Source of the DNA: Solwaraspora sp. WMMD406
GTDB lineage: Bacteria; Actinomycetota; Actinomycetes; Mycobacteriales; Micromonosporaceae
Length of the DNA stretch: 64,000 nt
Direction of reading: 5' to 3'
Assembly: GCF_029626025.1 (NCBI RefSeq)
Contig: NZ_JARUBF010000001.1
Coordinates: forward strand, 6,914,001-6,978,000
This document shows, in pieces, positions 43,907-52,412 of this stretch. How positions within the stretch are numbered: the stretch's first letter is position 1; the number at the start of each line of letters is the position of its first letter. A program made the position numbers and the translations under genes. The notes under the pieces were generated by a model that did not search any database, was not told the origin of the DNA, and saw nothing but the letters and a program-made list of their open reading frames with translations.

Positions 43907-44004
43907 CGGTCTCGCCCCCCTATCGCCACGTCGTCGGGCAGAAGTTCGCGCATCCGTTGCAGGCCACGGGCGCATTGGCTCTTCACGGTAGTCAGTGAGC
44001 GTAA
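43903..44004 (-). pseudogene. C-terminal remnant of a SigE-family ECF sigma factor
   Basis: The frame reads LTTVKSQCARGLQRMRELLP before the stop, matching the end of sigma region 4 (the TVKSQ recognition helix and the last helix). Upstream of this only unrelated sequence and a stop codon (44026-44028) occur, so regions 2 and most of 4 are missing. The break lies near 44005, where the DUF2637 gene pair begins on the other strand. An insertion or deletion removed the 5' part of the sigma gene. Confidence 0.7.
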
Positions 44005-44369
44005 GAAGCCAGAAGAATCTGGGATCTACCGAAACCGGTCCTGACCAGCGGCATCCTGCCTGGTGCGACCGCACCCGATGCACAGCTGATGCGGCTGCGC
44101 TGTCCGGCAAGGGCTACCGCCCCGGTGCCGCAGGGCGGCACCGGTCGGCACCGGTCCGTCTCGATCTGACCACAGCGATAGCCCTCGCGCCGCAGGCCGG
44201 GGAGGCGTATCTGACGCAGGCTCTCGCCCCGTGGCCCTGCGAGACCTATCTCCACATCCAGCACGGTGACAGCGACATCGCGATGACGGTGAGGAACGCG
44301 TCGCCGTTGTTGTCCGCGCTGCGGCTGCTCACGACCGAAGCCGAGGCCGAAAGTGGGTGGTCGTGGTGA
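43995..44369 (+). CDS. Hypothetical protein upstream of a DUF2637 gene, 124 aa or shorter
   Basis: From ~residue 20 the sequence (HPAWCDRTRCTADAAALSG, then PVRLDLTTAIALAPQAGEAY) looks like a small Cys-containing protein often found in front of DUF2637 genes in Micromonospora relatives. The first ~15 residues lie within the sigma-factor remnant on the other strand, so the natural start was probably lost or replaced at the junction; GTG 43995 is only the first available codon. The 3' end overlaps the DUF2637 gene by 13 bases. Function unknown. Confidence 0.55.
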   Translation: MSVRSQKNLGSTETGPDQRHPAWCDRTRCTADAAALSGKGYRPGAAGRHRSAPVRLDLTTAIALAPQAGEAYLTQALAPWPCETYLHIQHGDSDIAMTVRNASPLLSALRLLTTEAEAESGWSW

Positions 44370-45199
44370 GGAGCCGTACGGATCGAATCCTGACGGCCGT
44401 GACCGTGGTGTGTGTCGCGGGGCTGGCCGTCGTCGCGGGAACGATCTCGTTCGCGCACATGCACGAGCTGGCGACCGAGCACGACCAGCACGGATGGAAG
44501 GCGTTCGCGTTCCCGATCAGCGTCGACGGGCTGGAGATCGTCGCCGCTCTGTACATGGTGGTGCAGCGTCGCGCGGGACGGCGGACGGGATGGTTGCCGT
44601 GGATCGCCTTGGTGGTCGGCACCGCCGCGAGCCTGGCCGCGAACATCGCGGTCGGCGGTGAAAGCGTGATCGGCAAGATCCTGGCCGGCTGGCCCGCGCT
44701 GTCGATGCTCATCGCAGTGAAGCTGCTGTTCAGCATGATCGACCACGGCGAGAAGGATCAGCGGACCGTCCCGGACGATCAGCGGACGTCCGCCGGCCGT
44801 CCCGCCGCGCCGGGGACGGTCCCACCAGTCTCCTCGGACACCAGACCGCCGTCGGTGCCGACACCGGACAAGCCTGCCGCTCTCTCCGACGTGCCCCCGA
44901 GCGGCGAGATACATGAGTCCGCGAAACTGACCGCAGGACAGTCGGAGGACTTGGCCCCCAACCTTGTCCCGACCGACTCACGCGCCGTCGCCCACCTACT
45001 TCCGGACGCACGGGCCGCCTACACGGCGTTAACGATCAAGGGCCGTGCGGTGTCGCGGGACAAACTGGCCGAGGCGATGCGCGACGACGGGCACGGGGTG
45101 TCCAACGAACGCGCATCGCTGCTACTGCGGATCATCAGAGCCGAGCAGGAAGTCTCCGTCACCTCGCCTGCTGGGGCGGGAGAACGGACCCAACGATGA
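44357..45199 (+). CDS. DUF2637 membrane protein, 280 aa
   Basis: Four membrane helices lie in the first ~130 residues. The DUF2637 hallmarks are AGTISFAHMHELATEHDQHG and AFPISVDGLEIVAALYMVVQ. A long Pro/Ser/Asp linker is followed by a small helical C-terminal domain (LTIKGRAVSRDKLAEAMRDD, then VSNERASLLLRIIRAEQEV) resembling a winged helix. The same family occurs in the AICE as a spread protein with the domains in the opposite order. The gene pair here may be a relic of a second element near tRNA-Ser. Start GTG 44357, with an alternative at 44366. Confidence 0.8.
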   Translation: MVVVRSRTDRILTAVTVVCVAGLAVVAGTISFAHMHELATEHDQHGWKAFAFPISVDGLEIVAALYMVVQRRAGRRTGWLPWIALVVGTAASLAANIAVGGESVIGKILAGWPALSMLIAVKLLFSMIDHGEKDQRTVPDDQRTSAGRPAAPGTVPPVSSDTRPPSVPTPDKPAALSDVPPSGEIHESAKLTAGQSEDLAPNLVPTDSRAVAHLLPDARAAYTALTIKGRAVSRDKLAEAMRDDGHGVSNERASLLLRIIRAEQEVSVTSPAGAGERTQR

Positions 45200-45343
45200 C
45201 AGGCTTGCAGTCCATCAAGGAGCCGCCACCACCGCTGTGCTTGCAGCAAAGCCACACATCGGCAGGCATGCCAAGCGGTGGAGAGTCGCATCGAATCACA
45301 TAGTCGCATGATTCGGCGACCTGTTGTCGCCCTCCTGACGGAT

Positions 45344-46080
45344 CTACGTCGGATTCAGGTCTGAAAGATCGCCAGGTTCGTCGTCATCTCGCTGCTCCCG
45401 CCGAACTACCCGAATGGTCCCGTTCGGCCAATCCAGGCCGGCTACCCTGACTTTCTTCTGCCGATATCGGCGTTTGGGTAGCGCGTACAGTACGAGCACC
45501 ACTAGGAGCACCACAAGGACACCGATATAGCCAGCAAGGGAAGTTGCTGCACCAAACTGCGTCACGGTTTGCAGTGGAGACGCAAGCAATCCCGCGACGC
45601 CACCGTCGGGCACGGCGTCGATCAGCTTCACGGTCTGATCGATGGCGGGTAGCCCGAACGCAATTGCTGCAGCGAAAGCTGCTGCAGCCACAGCCGTCGA
45701 TCGAGCGGCCGCCCGCTCTGCCCGTTCGGCTGCAACAATCGAACCAAGTTGGTCTAGGCGCTCTCCTAGTAACGCTCGCATGCGTTCGGCACCCGACCGC
45801 GCCAGGAGGTCCCTGACTACGTCCTGAGCATCTCCGTATGCAAGCGCAGATCGATAGAACTCCTGCAATTCAAAGATGATCCTTCGTTGAAGATCTCGCG
45901 CGACTGCAGCCGTCGGACTGTTGACGGCCGCTTCCAGTGAGGCGCTCACGGCTCGCAGTTGCCAGTGCTGCAAAAGGAAATTTTCGACAAGCAAGAGTGT
46001 CCAAAGATGATCGTCGAACCTCTTTCGTTCCCGATTCCAGGAGATCCGCGTAGTGGACGCATAGGCATGCCAGACTGAGT
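45344..46080 (-). pseudogene. 3' part of a membrane-protein gene split by an IS630-type element
   Basis: The frame between the IS end and 45344 reads, without any start codon at first, SVWHAYASTTRISWNRERKR and then LLLVENFLLQHWQLRAVSAS. Two membrane helices follow (VAAAAFAAAIAFGLPAI and YIGVLVVLLVVLVLYALP) and then a basic tail. A TTG at 45994 could give a shortened 216-aa product. Removing the IS and one 7-bp target copy joins this frame exactly to the gene at 47781-48958. The whole would be 635 aa. No family recognised. Confidence 0.85.
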
Positions 46081-46105
46081 GGTTCAGGTCGTAAGTCCTT
46101 CGGGG

Positions 46106-47302
46106 TTACGCGGCCTGGGCGTGTGCGGCGGGCTGGTGTTGGCAGTCGGCGTGTTGCTCGGGGTGTGGGTCTTTCCGTTCGTGTCGTTCGATCCGGGCCA
46201 GTAGGTCGGTGAGGTCGGTCGGGGTGAACTTCCATCTGAAGGGCCGGGCGGTCGCGTTGTAGCGCTGTTCGAAGGCGGCGAGGCGGTATTGCACCTGGTC
46301 GAGGCTGGTGAAGTCGTTGGGGGTGACGACTTTGCGTTGCACGATGGAGAAGTAGATCTCGATTTGGTTGAGCCAGGAGGCGTGGACCGGGGTGTGGATC
46401 ATGACGGCGTTGGGGTAGCGCCTGCGCAGGCGGTCGATCGCGGTCTGGCCCCGGTGGGAGGAGCCGTTGTCGACGATCCAGAACACGCGGCGGGCGGAGG
46501 CGTACGGTTCCCGGGTCATGACCTCGTCGACGAGGTCGGTGAACGGGGTGATGCCGGTGGTGTCGTGGCAGAGTCCGATGACGTGGGCGCGGTGCACGTC
46601 GTAGGCGGCGAGGTAGGCGAGGGCGCCGCCGCGGTCGTACTCGTGGTTGACCCGCATGGCGCGGCCGGTGCCGGGGGGCAGTGTGGGGTGGCAGCGGCAG
46701 CGGGCCTGGATGGAGGTCTTCTCGTCGGCGCTGATGACGTACTCGTCGTCGCCCAGTGGCCGACCGTCGAAGACGCGCTGGTAGAGGTTCAGGACGCGGG
46801 TGGCGCGGGTGGCGAAGTCCGGGTCCCGGATGAAGATCCACGACTGGTGTCGCCAGGGTTTGATCGTGTCGGCGGCCAGGATTCTGCGGATCGTGGCCGG
46901 TGAGATCGTCTCGGCGATTCCCCGGGCGGCGACCTCTCTGGCGAGGTCGGGGCAGTTCCACTTCGACAGCGGTGTGCCGGTCTCGGCCGGTAGTTGACAG
47001 GCCAGGGCTTTGACCTCGGCGATCTGGACCGGGGTGAGACGGGGCGGTCGTCCGCTGCGGGGTCGGTCTGTCAGCCCGGCCATGCCCTCGTCGGCGTACC
47101 GACCGCGCCAGCGTCGTACCGTGTCGACGGTGACCTGATGCCGGCGGGCGATCGCCGCGTTGGAGTGGCCACGGGCGGCGTCGCGGACGATCCGGGCGCG
47201 GATGACCTGCTGGTAGCCGGCGGCATGTGAGCGGGCCAGGGTTTCGAGCCGGTGCCGGTCGGCGGCGGACACGGTGATCTGGCGGGCGTGGCAGGCGGGC
47301 AC
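46106..47302 (-). CDS. IS630-family transposase, 398 aa
   Basis: Tc1/mariner-like DDE transposase. Two N-terminal helix-turn-helix units: RHRLETLARSHAAGYQQVIR, then GHSNAAIARRHQVTVDTVRR. The catalytic triad is in VISADEKTSIQA (Asp), FWIVDNGSSHRG (Asp) and SWLNQIEIYFSIVQRK (Glu). The C terminus is His/Gln-rich. Start GTG 47302; the stop is immediately inside the left inverted repeat. The frame is intact, so the element may be mobile. Confidence 0.93.
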   Translation of the reverse strand: MPACHARQITVSAADRHRLETLARSHAAGYQQVIRARIVRDAARGHSNAAIARRHQVTVDTVRRWRGRYADEGMAGLTDRPRSGRPPRLTPVQIAEVKALACQLPAETGTPLSKWNCPDLAREVAARGIAETISPATIRRILAADTIKPWRHQSWIFIRDPDFATRATRVLNLYQRVFDGRPLGDDEYVISADEKTSIQARCRCHPTLPPGTGRAMRVNHEYDRGGALAYLAAYDVHRAHVIGLCHDTTGITPFTDLVDEVMTREPYASARRVFWIVDNGSSHRGQTAIDRLRRRYPNAVMIHTPVHASWLNQIEIYFSIVQRKVVTPNDFTSLDQVQYRLAAFEQRYNATARPFRWKFTPTDLTDLLARIERHERKDPHPEQHADCQHQPAAHAQAA

Positions 47303-47409
47303 TGGAGGACTCCACGGTCGATCGACGGCCCCCGTGGCGGATCACGATCCTTGCCGGATGACGGCTCGACAGCGGCACGTGACACGCCGCGAACGGGGAG
47401 GATGAGGCC

Positions 47410-47724
47410 ATGCCCACGATCCCCGCGTCGACCAAGGCGTCCTTGATCCAGCGGCTGAGCGGGCACGCCCGCCGGAACTGGCCACAGGTGGCGGGCGTGC
47501 ACGTGCGGTACCACGGCCAGTTCGCCTACGTCACCGTCGAGCTGACCGACGGTGAACGGCTCCCCCTGATGCGACTGCGTTACGGCGGTTCCGCCCACCG
47601 GTGGGGTACCGCCATCCACACCGCCAGCACGAACGACTACGAGAACCAGGTCTGGTTCACCGGCACCACCGAGGAAGCCTTCGACCTGGTCTGCGACCTC
47701 AAGCTCAGCCCCAGGACCTCTTGA
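47410..47724 (+). CDS. IS-associated passenger protein, 104 aa
   Basis: Small protein encoded within the IS630-type element on the strand opposite the transposase. The start ATG follows GGGGAGGATGAGG. The sequence (STKASLIQRLSGHARRNWPQ, LPLMRLRYGGSAHRWGTAIH) looks like a compact alpha/beta domain. I recall similar genes next to IS630 transposases of actinomycetes, but know no function. It may belong to the element or mark an older neighbouring gene captured by it. Confidence 0.7.
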   Translation: MPTIPASTKASLIQRLSGHARRNWPQVAGVHVRYHGQFAYVTVELTDGERLPLMRLRYGGSAHRWGTAIHTASTNDYENQVWFTGTTEEAFDLVCDLKLSPRTS

Positions 47725-47780
47725 TCACCAACCGCGCCAGGTCCGGACCGTCAACCCCCGAAGGACTTACGACCTGAACC

Positions 47781-48958
47781 ACTGAGTCTTGGCCCCGGAT
47801 CGAGCTGTCCGACGGCAACTTGCGTCTCGCCGACTCACGGAGTTCACGATATCCTTCATAGCGCATCAATATCCCACCCAGCTCGTCTCGATGGCAGCGA
47901 GTCCACGAGGCCTCATTTCCGCAGCACCCCAGCCGGTCGACACACACTACCGCGTGACAAAACCATTCGATGCCCGGATCGATTCCCGAAGCCTCCCCGA
48001 TCGCATCCTGATAGAGGCGAAATAGATCTACAAGCGATGCCGGATCTGCATGGGCGATGCGTCGCCAGCGAGTTCCCTCTTCAATCCCCTCTAGCCATTC
48101 ACCAGGCCATCGCCGTGGATCGTATCCTCCTCTCCGGGAAGCGGCCTTTAATACAGGCTCGGCCACTTCGGTCCAGCCGAGCTTGACGCCCGCAGCCAGT
48201 GTCTGCGGAATCAGCTGGTCAGTGTCTACTCCTTGTGGCATGCGGACCGCTACCGTCAACTGAAACACGCCAGACCGATGCACTAATAGCAGCACGTCGC
48301 CTCGCTGCCCCTGGGCTATCTCATCCCGATCCGGCACCCCTAAAAGCCCGAAGTTTACGTTGCGCAGAGTTAAGCGTAGGTACGGCTCCGATTCGAGGTA
48401 GGCAGCTTGGTACATCTCCCGCTCTCGGGCATGCTGGATAGCATTCAGCGCCTGACGGTGCGACACGGAAGAGTTGACGTCATCGATAACACCGAGCATC
48501 CTGGCTTCGAGATCATCGTCGCTGCCAGATTCCTCCTCGCCGTTGCCTCCGACGAGCCGTCTACTAAGCCTTCCCACTTTCCGGCTTAGCGCCGATGTTA
48601 CGATCTTGGTCGCCAATAGGGGGTGCTTGCGTGCCCATCCCGCCAACCGCCCGTCGGCGATCGCGCGACCGGCATCGGCGATCCCTTGAGCGTCACGGAT
48701 CACCCGAACGAGATCCCTGTACCGGGGTGCCATCCGCACCTCACCGTCGACCGGCGACGTGACCGTCTCCGCAATCTCGGCCGCGAGCAACCGCTCGGCG
48801 ACGATGTGTGGAGACACAGGCACCGACCCAAACGCAAACGTGAAGTAGACAACGACCTCGTCGTACGTGGCAACATGCGGTCGACCAGCATCTCCCAACG
48901 CAGGCTGCAATCGGTCGCGTACCTTACGTAGCGCATCAGCTGCGCGTCGGAGACTCAT
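47781..48958 (-). pseudogene. 5' part of a membrane-protein gene split by an IS630-type element
   Basis: The first 392 codons of a gene that continues, after removal of the IS, at 46073-45344. The visible part is soluble and alpha/beta: LRRAADALRKVRDRLQPALG at the start, a Gly-rich acidic loop NGEEESGSDDD near ~140, and a Cys cluster DRLGCCGNEASWTRCHRDEL near the end. Read-through into the IS end gives a 417-residue frame that stops at 47705. Together with the 3' part the protein would have a large cytoplasmic head and two C-terminal membrane helices. I do not recognise the family. Confidence 0.85.
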
Positions 48959-49145
48959 GGCCGGATGTTACAAGGGTCGACCAAGCCTTTCACCATGGCG
49001 CGTGGCAGGCTCCAACCTAATGGACCACAAGATGGCCGCCTACCTTCCGGTGGAACCCTTCGAGCCATTGGCGTGAGTTGTCTTCGTCCGCTTGAGGCGC
49101 GGGCGACAGGCAGGAGGAGCCTATCAACGAGAGTGGCCAGTGCTG

Positions 49146-50063
49146 CTACCTGTAAGGGCTCCAGACTGCCGCCATGTCGCCCACACGGAACGTTGCAAAA
49201 CGGTGGCTCCATTGGTCCACAAGGCCGGGGTTGCTGTCCAACACCGGCAGGACGCTGGTTACGAGTTGAAGTTCGCGGAGCTTGCGCATCACCACAAACC
49301 CTGGCCAACCGAGCACATCTACACCGTAGGATTCGACTACATCTCGATGTGCGTCAGGGGTGTAGTTGAACCGAAGTTTTCCGACAGCGACTGGCGTCAG
49401 GTCCCACTCCCGAGGGCCAGATGCGGCGGAGTCGAAGTCGCATATTACAGGACCACGCGGGCTAGGGATAAGGTTGCCGAGGAAGCTGTCTCCGTGAATC
49501 GGTCCAGATGGAAGGAAGAACTCCAGGGCGTCGAGCCGCTCCTCCATATCATCGCAGCATTGTTCGAGGAAAGTGCGATCGGTCGACGACAGGCGATCGG
49601 CCTCCAGGATCCGTTGTCTAATTGCAGCCATGGGCCGCCATTGAGGAAGGCTGAATCGAGGACCGGGAAGCGAGTGGTAGCGGCGTAGTATTCGACCAAG
49701 GTCACGGCCGGTTGGGGTGGAGCCTTCACCGGACACTCGCTGCCAGAGAGTCGCTTTGCGATCTCCCGCCCTCACCGGCTGGTCAATATCATTCAGCAGT
49801 CGAACCGACGGCATCTCATGCTCAGCGAGCCATCGTGCGACCGCAATAACCTTCTCGACTCGATCCTGGACCGCTTTTGATCCCGGTATTCGTACGACGA
49901 CAGGTTCGTTGGCCAACTCGAAGACAGCGTTGTTCGTGAACTTTATGAGCCTGGCCCCTGCCGGGTTCAAACCGGCAAGTGCGCAGACATCGGCGAATAT
50001 CGACCAGTGCCAGCCCGCCGCCTCACTGGTGCCAGGAGGCGACGCTTCTCTGATTTTCCTCAT
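49146..50063 (-). CDS. Aminoglycoside phosphotransferase-fold kinase, 305 aa
   Basis: Choline/aminoglycoside-kinase-like protein. The N-terminal lobe holds VFELANEPVVVRIPGSKAV with the ATP-binding Lys candidate. The catalytic loop is GPIHGDSFLGNLI (His190, Asp192, Asn197) and the metal-binding Asp lies in VICDFDSAASGPREWDL (~209). Its small-molecule substrate is unknown. The ATG overlaps the stop of the XRE regulator gene by 4 bases, so regulator and kinase are co-translated. Such pairs are frequent in actinomycete accessory loci and do not by themselves show drug resistance. Confidence 0.87.
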   Translation of the reverse strand: MRKIREASPPGTSEAAGWHWSIFADVCALAGLNPAGARLIKFTNNAVFELANEPVVVRIPGSKAVQDRVEKVIAVARWLAEHEMPSVRLLNDIDQPVRAGDRKATLWQRVSGEGSTPTGRDLGRILRRYHSLPGPRFSLPQWRPMAAIRQRILEADRLSSTDRTFLEQCCDDMEERLDALEFFLPSGPIHGDSFLGNLIPSPRGPVICDFDSAASGPREWDLTPVAVGKLRFNYTPDAHRDVVESYGVDVLGWPGFVVMRKLRELQLVTSVLPVLDSNPGLVDQWSHRFATFRVGDMAAVWSPYR

Positions 50064-51430
50064 GTCGCAATTCTTAGCGTCTTGATGTCGTTCGCAATGG
50101 CCTGGATGTCGGAGTCGGCGGGATATCTTGTTGCGATCTCCTGCAGGGGTTGCAGCCTGTCAAGTGTGCGAATGGATCGTACAGTCGCCGCCGATGCTAC
50201 GGCGTCACGGGCCGCCCGCTTTCCGGCCTTGTCGTCTCCTCCGCGCAGGTGTGCGACGGCAAGGGCGGTTGCTTCGAAGATCCGACTTCGGGTCATGTCA
50301 GCTCCACGGTGGTCGAGTGCTTGGTTCAGAAATCTGATTGCGTCGGACACGTCGGCGTCGTTGGCGTCAGTCAAGGACGCCATCGCCACTCCGATCGAAG
50401 CGTACAAGTCCGCCTCACCGAAGAAGCGCACCCATGCCTGCGCGGTCCCGTGGTCGGCGCGGATGAACTCGTCTTTGGCACGCCCTATTGATCGATCCAT
50501 CTGCTTGCGGTCGCCGACGAGAGCGTACGCCCAGGCTTCGTTGGCGCATAACATGGAGACGGTAAGTCCGCAGCCAGAGTCCTGGGCGGTGATCTGGCCG
50601 AGTTGGAAGAAGCGTAGCGCGTCGCGGTGCATTCCGCGGTGAAGGTGGAGTCGGCCCATCCGGTAGAGGATGTTGGCGGCGAGGGACAGGTCGTTCACTG
50701 CTTTGGCTTGTTCGAGGGCGCGAGCGAAGTGCCTGCGGGCTGTGGAGTACATCCCGACGTCGAAGGATGTCCATCCGGCCAGGTTGTGAAGGTCTGCGAG
50801 CGCGAGCAGCAGGCGGGTCCGGGTTTCCTGAGAGCAGGTGGCTTCTAACAGCTGTTGTACCCAGCGGACCTGCGCTGCTACCGCGTCACGGCAGGCCCCG
50901 CCACCGTGTCGGTAGTCGAGTGCGCGCATCGCGGCAGTCAGCGCTCGGACGTGTTCCACGTCGCATAGGCCGATGCGCGATGGCGCCGGAGCGACTTCCC
51001 TGTCGACTGGTTGCCACCATCGGGCGACCTCGCTGACGGAGGTCCCCATGGTGATGTTGGCCGCGTGGGATAGGAGTGCGCGGACTTGGTCCCGCTCGCT
51101 TTCCCGCGAGGAGAAGGTTGCTGTGGCCAGGTCGAGGGCGGCTTCTGTCGACTCGTCGTAGGCAAGTCCCATGTAGCCACGTGGCACGCCGAGTCCATCC
51201 GCGATCCGGATCAGTAGGTCGTGCGCCATGACGCGGCGGCCTCGGAGGACTTCGTAGATCTCGGACGCGCTCTGACCGGTGAGCCGGGCGATCTGACGCT
51301 GGGAGACGCCGACTCGCTGGAGTCGTTCGTACACCGTCTTCAGGTCGCGTGCGGCCAGGGCGCGTCGCATGTCGCGCTGCTCCCACGTCGCAGGAGCGAT
51401 CCGGTCCGCCGGGTGCTGGTCCAGGTTCAC
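50060..51430 (-). CDS. XRE-family regulator with TPR-like helical domain, 456 aa
   Basis: Helix-turn-helix at ~40-80 (VYERLQRVGVSQRQIARLTG, then SEIYEVLRGRRV), followed by GLGVPRGYMGLAYDEST, a hallmark of this actinomycete regulator family. The C-terminal ~300 residues are helix pairs resembling tetratricopeptide repeats (RRHFARALEQAKAVNDLSLA, RMGRLHLHRGMHRDALRFFQ). Start set at GTG 51430; ATG 51370 with GGGAGC upstream is equally possible. A palindrome (51515-51531) stands about 85 bases upstream and could be its own operator. It is coupled to the kinase gene downstream. Confidence 0.83.
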   Translation of the reverse strand: MNLDQHPADRIAPATWEQRDMRRALAARDLKTVYERLQRVGVSQRQIARLTGQSASEIYEVLRGRRVMAHDLLIRIADGLGVPRGYMGLAYDESTEAALDLATATFSSRESERDQVRALLSHAANITMGTSVSEVARWWQPVDREVAPAPSRIGLCDVEHVRALTAAMRALDYRHGGGACRDAVAAQVRWVQQLLEATCSQETRTRLLLALADLHNLAGWTSFDVGMYSTARRHFARALEQAKAVNDLSLAANILYRMGRLHLHRGMHRDALRFFQLGQITAQDSGCGLTVSMLCANEAWAYALVGDRKQMDRSIGRAKDEFIRADHGTAQAWVRFFGEADLYASIGVAMASLTDANDADVSDAIRFLNQALDHRGADMTRSRIFEATALAVAHLRGGDDKAGKRAARDAVASAATVRSIRTLDRLQPLQEIATRYPADSDIQAIANDIKTLRIAT

Positions 51431-51514
51431 GCTGACGACCCCCGCCTTCGTCTGGGCCCTTTTGGGCAGGCTAGCTGGCCTGACCGGGGTGCGGAATCCT
51501 CGACAGGTCAAGGG

Positions 51515-51531
51515 GACTAGCGCAACTAGTC
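51515..51531. promoter_or_regulatory. Palindrome upstream of the XRE regulator gene
   Basis: GACTAG, a 5-base centre CGCAA, then CTAGTC: perfect 6-bp arms with A/T-containing edges. It is 85 bases before GTG 51430 and 40 bases from the IS5-type element. Candidate operator for autoregulation. Confidence 0.45.
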
Positions 51532-51579
51532 ACCGAGCCGTACATCCAAACCTATTAGTGACGGCGCTTAGACCGTGTG

Positions 51580-52074
51580 TCAGTAGGGGTTGTTGCTGGT
51601 CAACAGGTTGAGTCGGTCGGCGCGGCGGTAGCAGATCAGAGCGCATGCCAGGTGGAGGAATCCGAGGTAGTGGGAAGCCTTGCGGTCGTAGCGGCGGACC
51701 AGCCGTCGGAACCGGGTCATCCACTCGAGGCAGCGTTCGATGACGTAGCGGTGCCGGCCCAGCCGCTTCGACGACTCGACGCCCTTGCGCGCGATCCGTG
51801 CGACGATGCCGCGTGCGCGCAGCAGGTCGCGGCATTCGGGGTAGTCGTAGCCCTTGTCGCCGTGGAGTTTGGCCGGTCGTCGACGCGGCCGGCCGACCGG
51901 TTGACGCACTGGTGTGACGCCGTCGACCATGTCCTCGAGCATCCGGTGGTCGTTGAGGTTCGCGGCGGAGACGCCCACGTGCAGCGGCAACCCGCCCCGG
52001 TCGCTCATGGCGTGGATCTTGGAGCCGGGCTTGCCCCGGTCCACCGGGCTGGGCCCGGTCAGGTCCCCCTTTTC
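51580..52074 (-). CDS. IS5-family transposase, OrfB part (after frameshift)
   Basis: Catalytic half of the transposase. It contains VDRGKPGSKIHAMSDRGGLP, the second Asp motif KLHGDKGYDYPECRD and the Glu region RRYVIERCLEWMTRFRRLV-like sequence (RHRYVIERCLEWMTRFRRLV). It has no start of its own at this point and is expected as a fusion with OrfA by a -1 shift at GTG AAA AGG GGG. A frame upstream to 52254 is an overlap artefact. Confidence 0.85.
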   Translation of the reverse strand, partial: EKGDLTGPSPVDRGKPGSKIHAMSDRGGLPLHVGVSAANLNDHRMLEDMVDGVTPVRQPVGRPRRRPAKLHGDKGYDYPECRDLLRARGIVARIARKGVESSKRLGRHRYVIERCLEWMTRFRRLVRRYDRKASHYLGFLHLACALICYRRADRLNLLTSNNPY

Positions 52075-52412
52075 ACCGCGCGTACGTGCATGCTGTCGAC
52101 ACTCACCCTCGACCAGTCGATCCGCCCGGCCGCGCCGAGGACATCGAGCGTCGCCCGGTGCAGGGCGGTCATCACCCCGGCCTCGACCCATTCGGCGAAC
52201 CGGCGGTGCGCGGTGCGCCAGTGGACCGGGAACGAGGCGGGCAGCTTGCGCCACGAGCAGCCGGACTCCAGTACGTACAGGATCGCCGCGAGCATCGCCC
52301 GGTCATCGGTCCGCCGCCGGCCGCCGCCCTGGTGCCTTTCCGGGTGCGGCGGCAGCAACGGCCGCGCGAGGTGCCACAACGCGTCGGGGCAGTACTTCTC
52401 CACGTCATCCAC
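52059..52412 (-). CDS. IS5-family transposase, OrfA part
   Basis: First 117 residues of the transposase: DALWHLARPLLPPHPERHQG, the conserved TDDRAMLAAILYVLESGCSW and WRTAHRRFAEWVEAGVMTAL, and the first catalytic Asp in VSVDSMHVRAVKRG. The frame stops at 52059 right after the A4G5 slippery run. OrfA alone may act as a regulator; the full enzyme needs the shift. Confidence 0.88.
   Translation of the reverse strand: MDDVEKYCPDALWHLARPLLPPHPERHQGGGRRRTDDRAMLAAILYVLESGCSWRKLPASFPVHWRTAHRRFAEWVEAGVMTALHRATLDVLGAAGRIDWSRVSVDSMHVRAVKRGT

Larger units (their letters stand above)
46081..47780. mobile_element. IS630-type insertion sequence, 1,700 bp, with passenger gene
   Basis: Ends are perfect 25-bp inverted repeats (46081-46105, 47756-47780), beginning GGTTCAGGTCGTAAG. 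The element is flanked by a 7-bp direct repeat ACTGAGT (46074-46080, 47781-47787). It carries an IS630-like transposase on the minus strand and a 104-aa gene on the plus strand. IS630 elements normally duplicate TA, so a 7-bp duplication is unusual for this transposase type. Confidence 0.9.

Noticed and set aside
43356-46080. Direct repeat of the tRNA-Ser 3' end that would mark an integrated element.
   Set aside because: I found no such copy by eye in this stretch, so no element boundary is claimed.
49146-50063. Annotation as an antibiotic-resistance gene.
   Set aside because: The APH fold covers many small-molecule kinases and nothing here indicates an antibiotic substrate.
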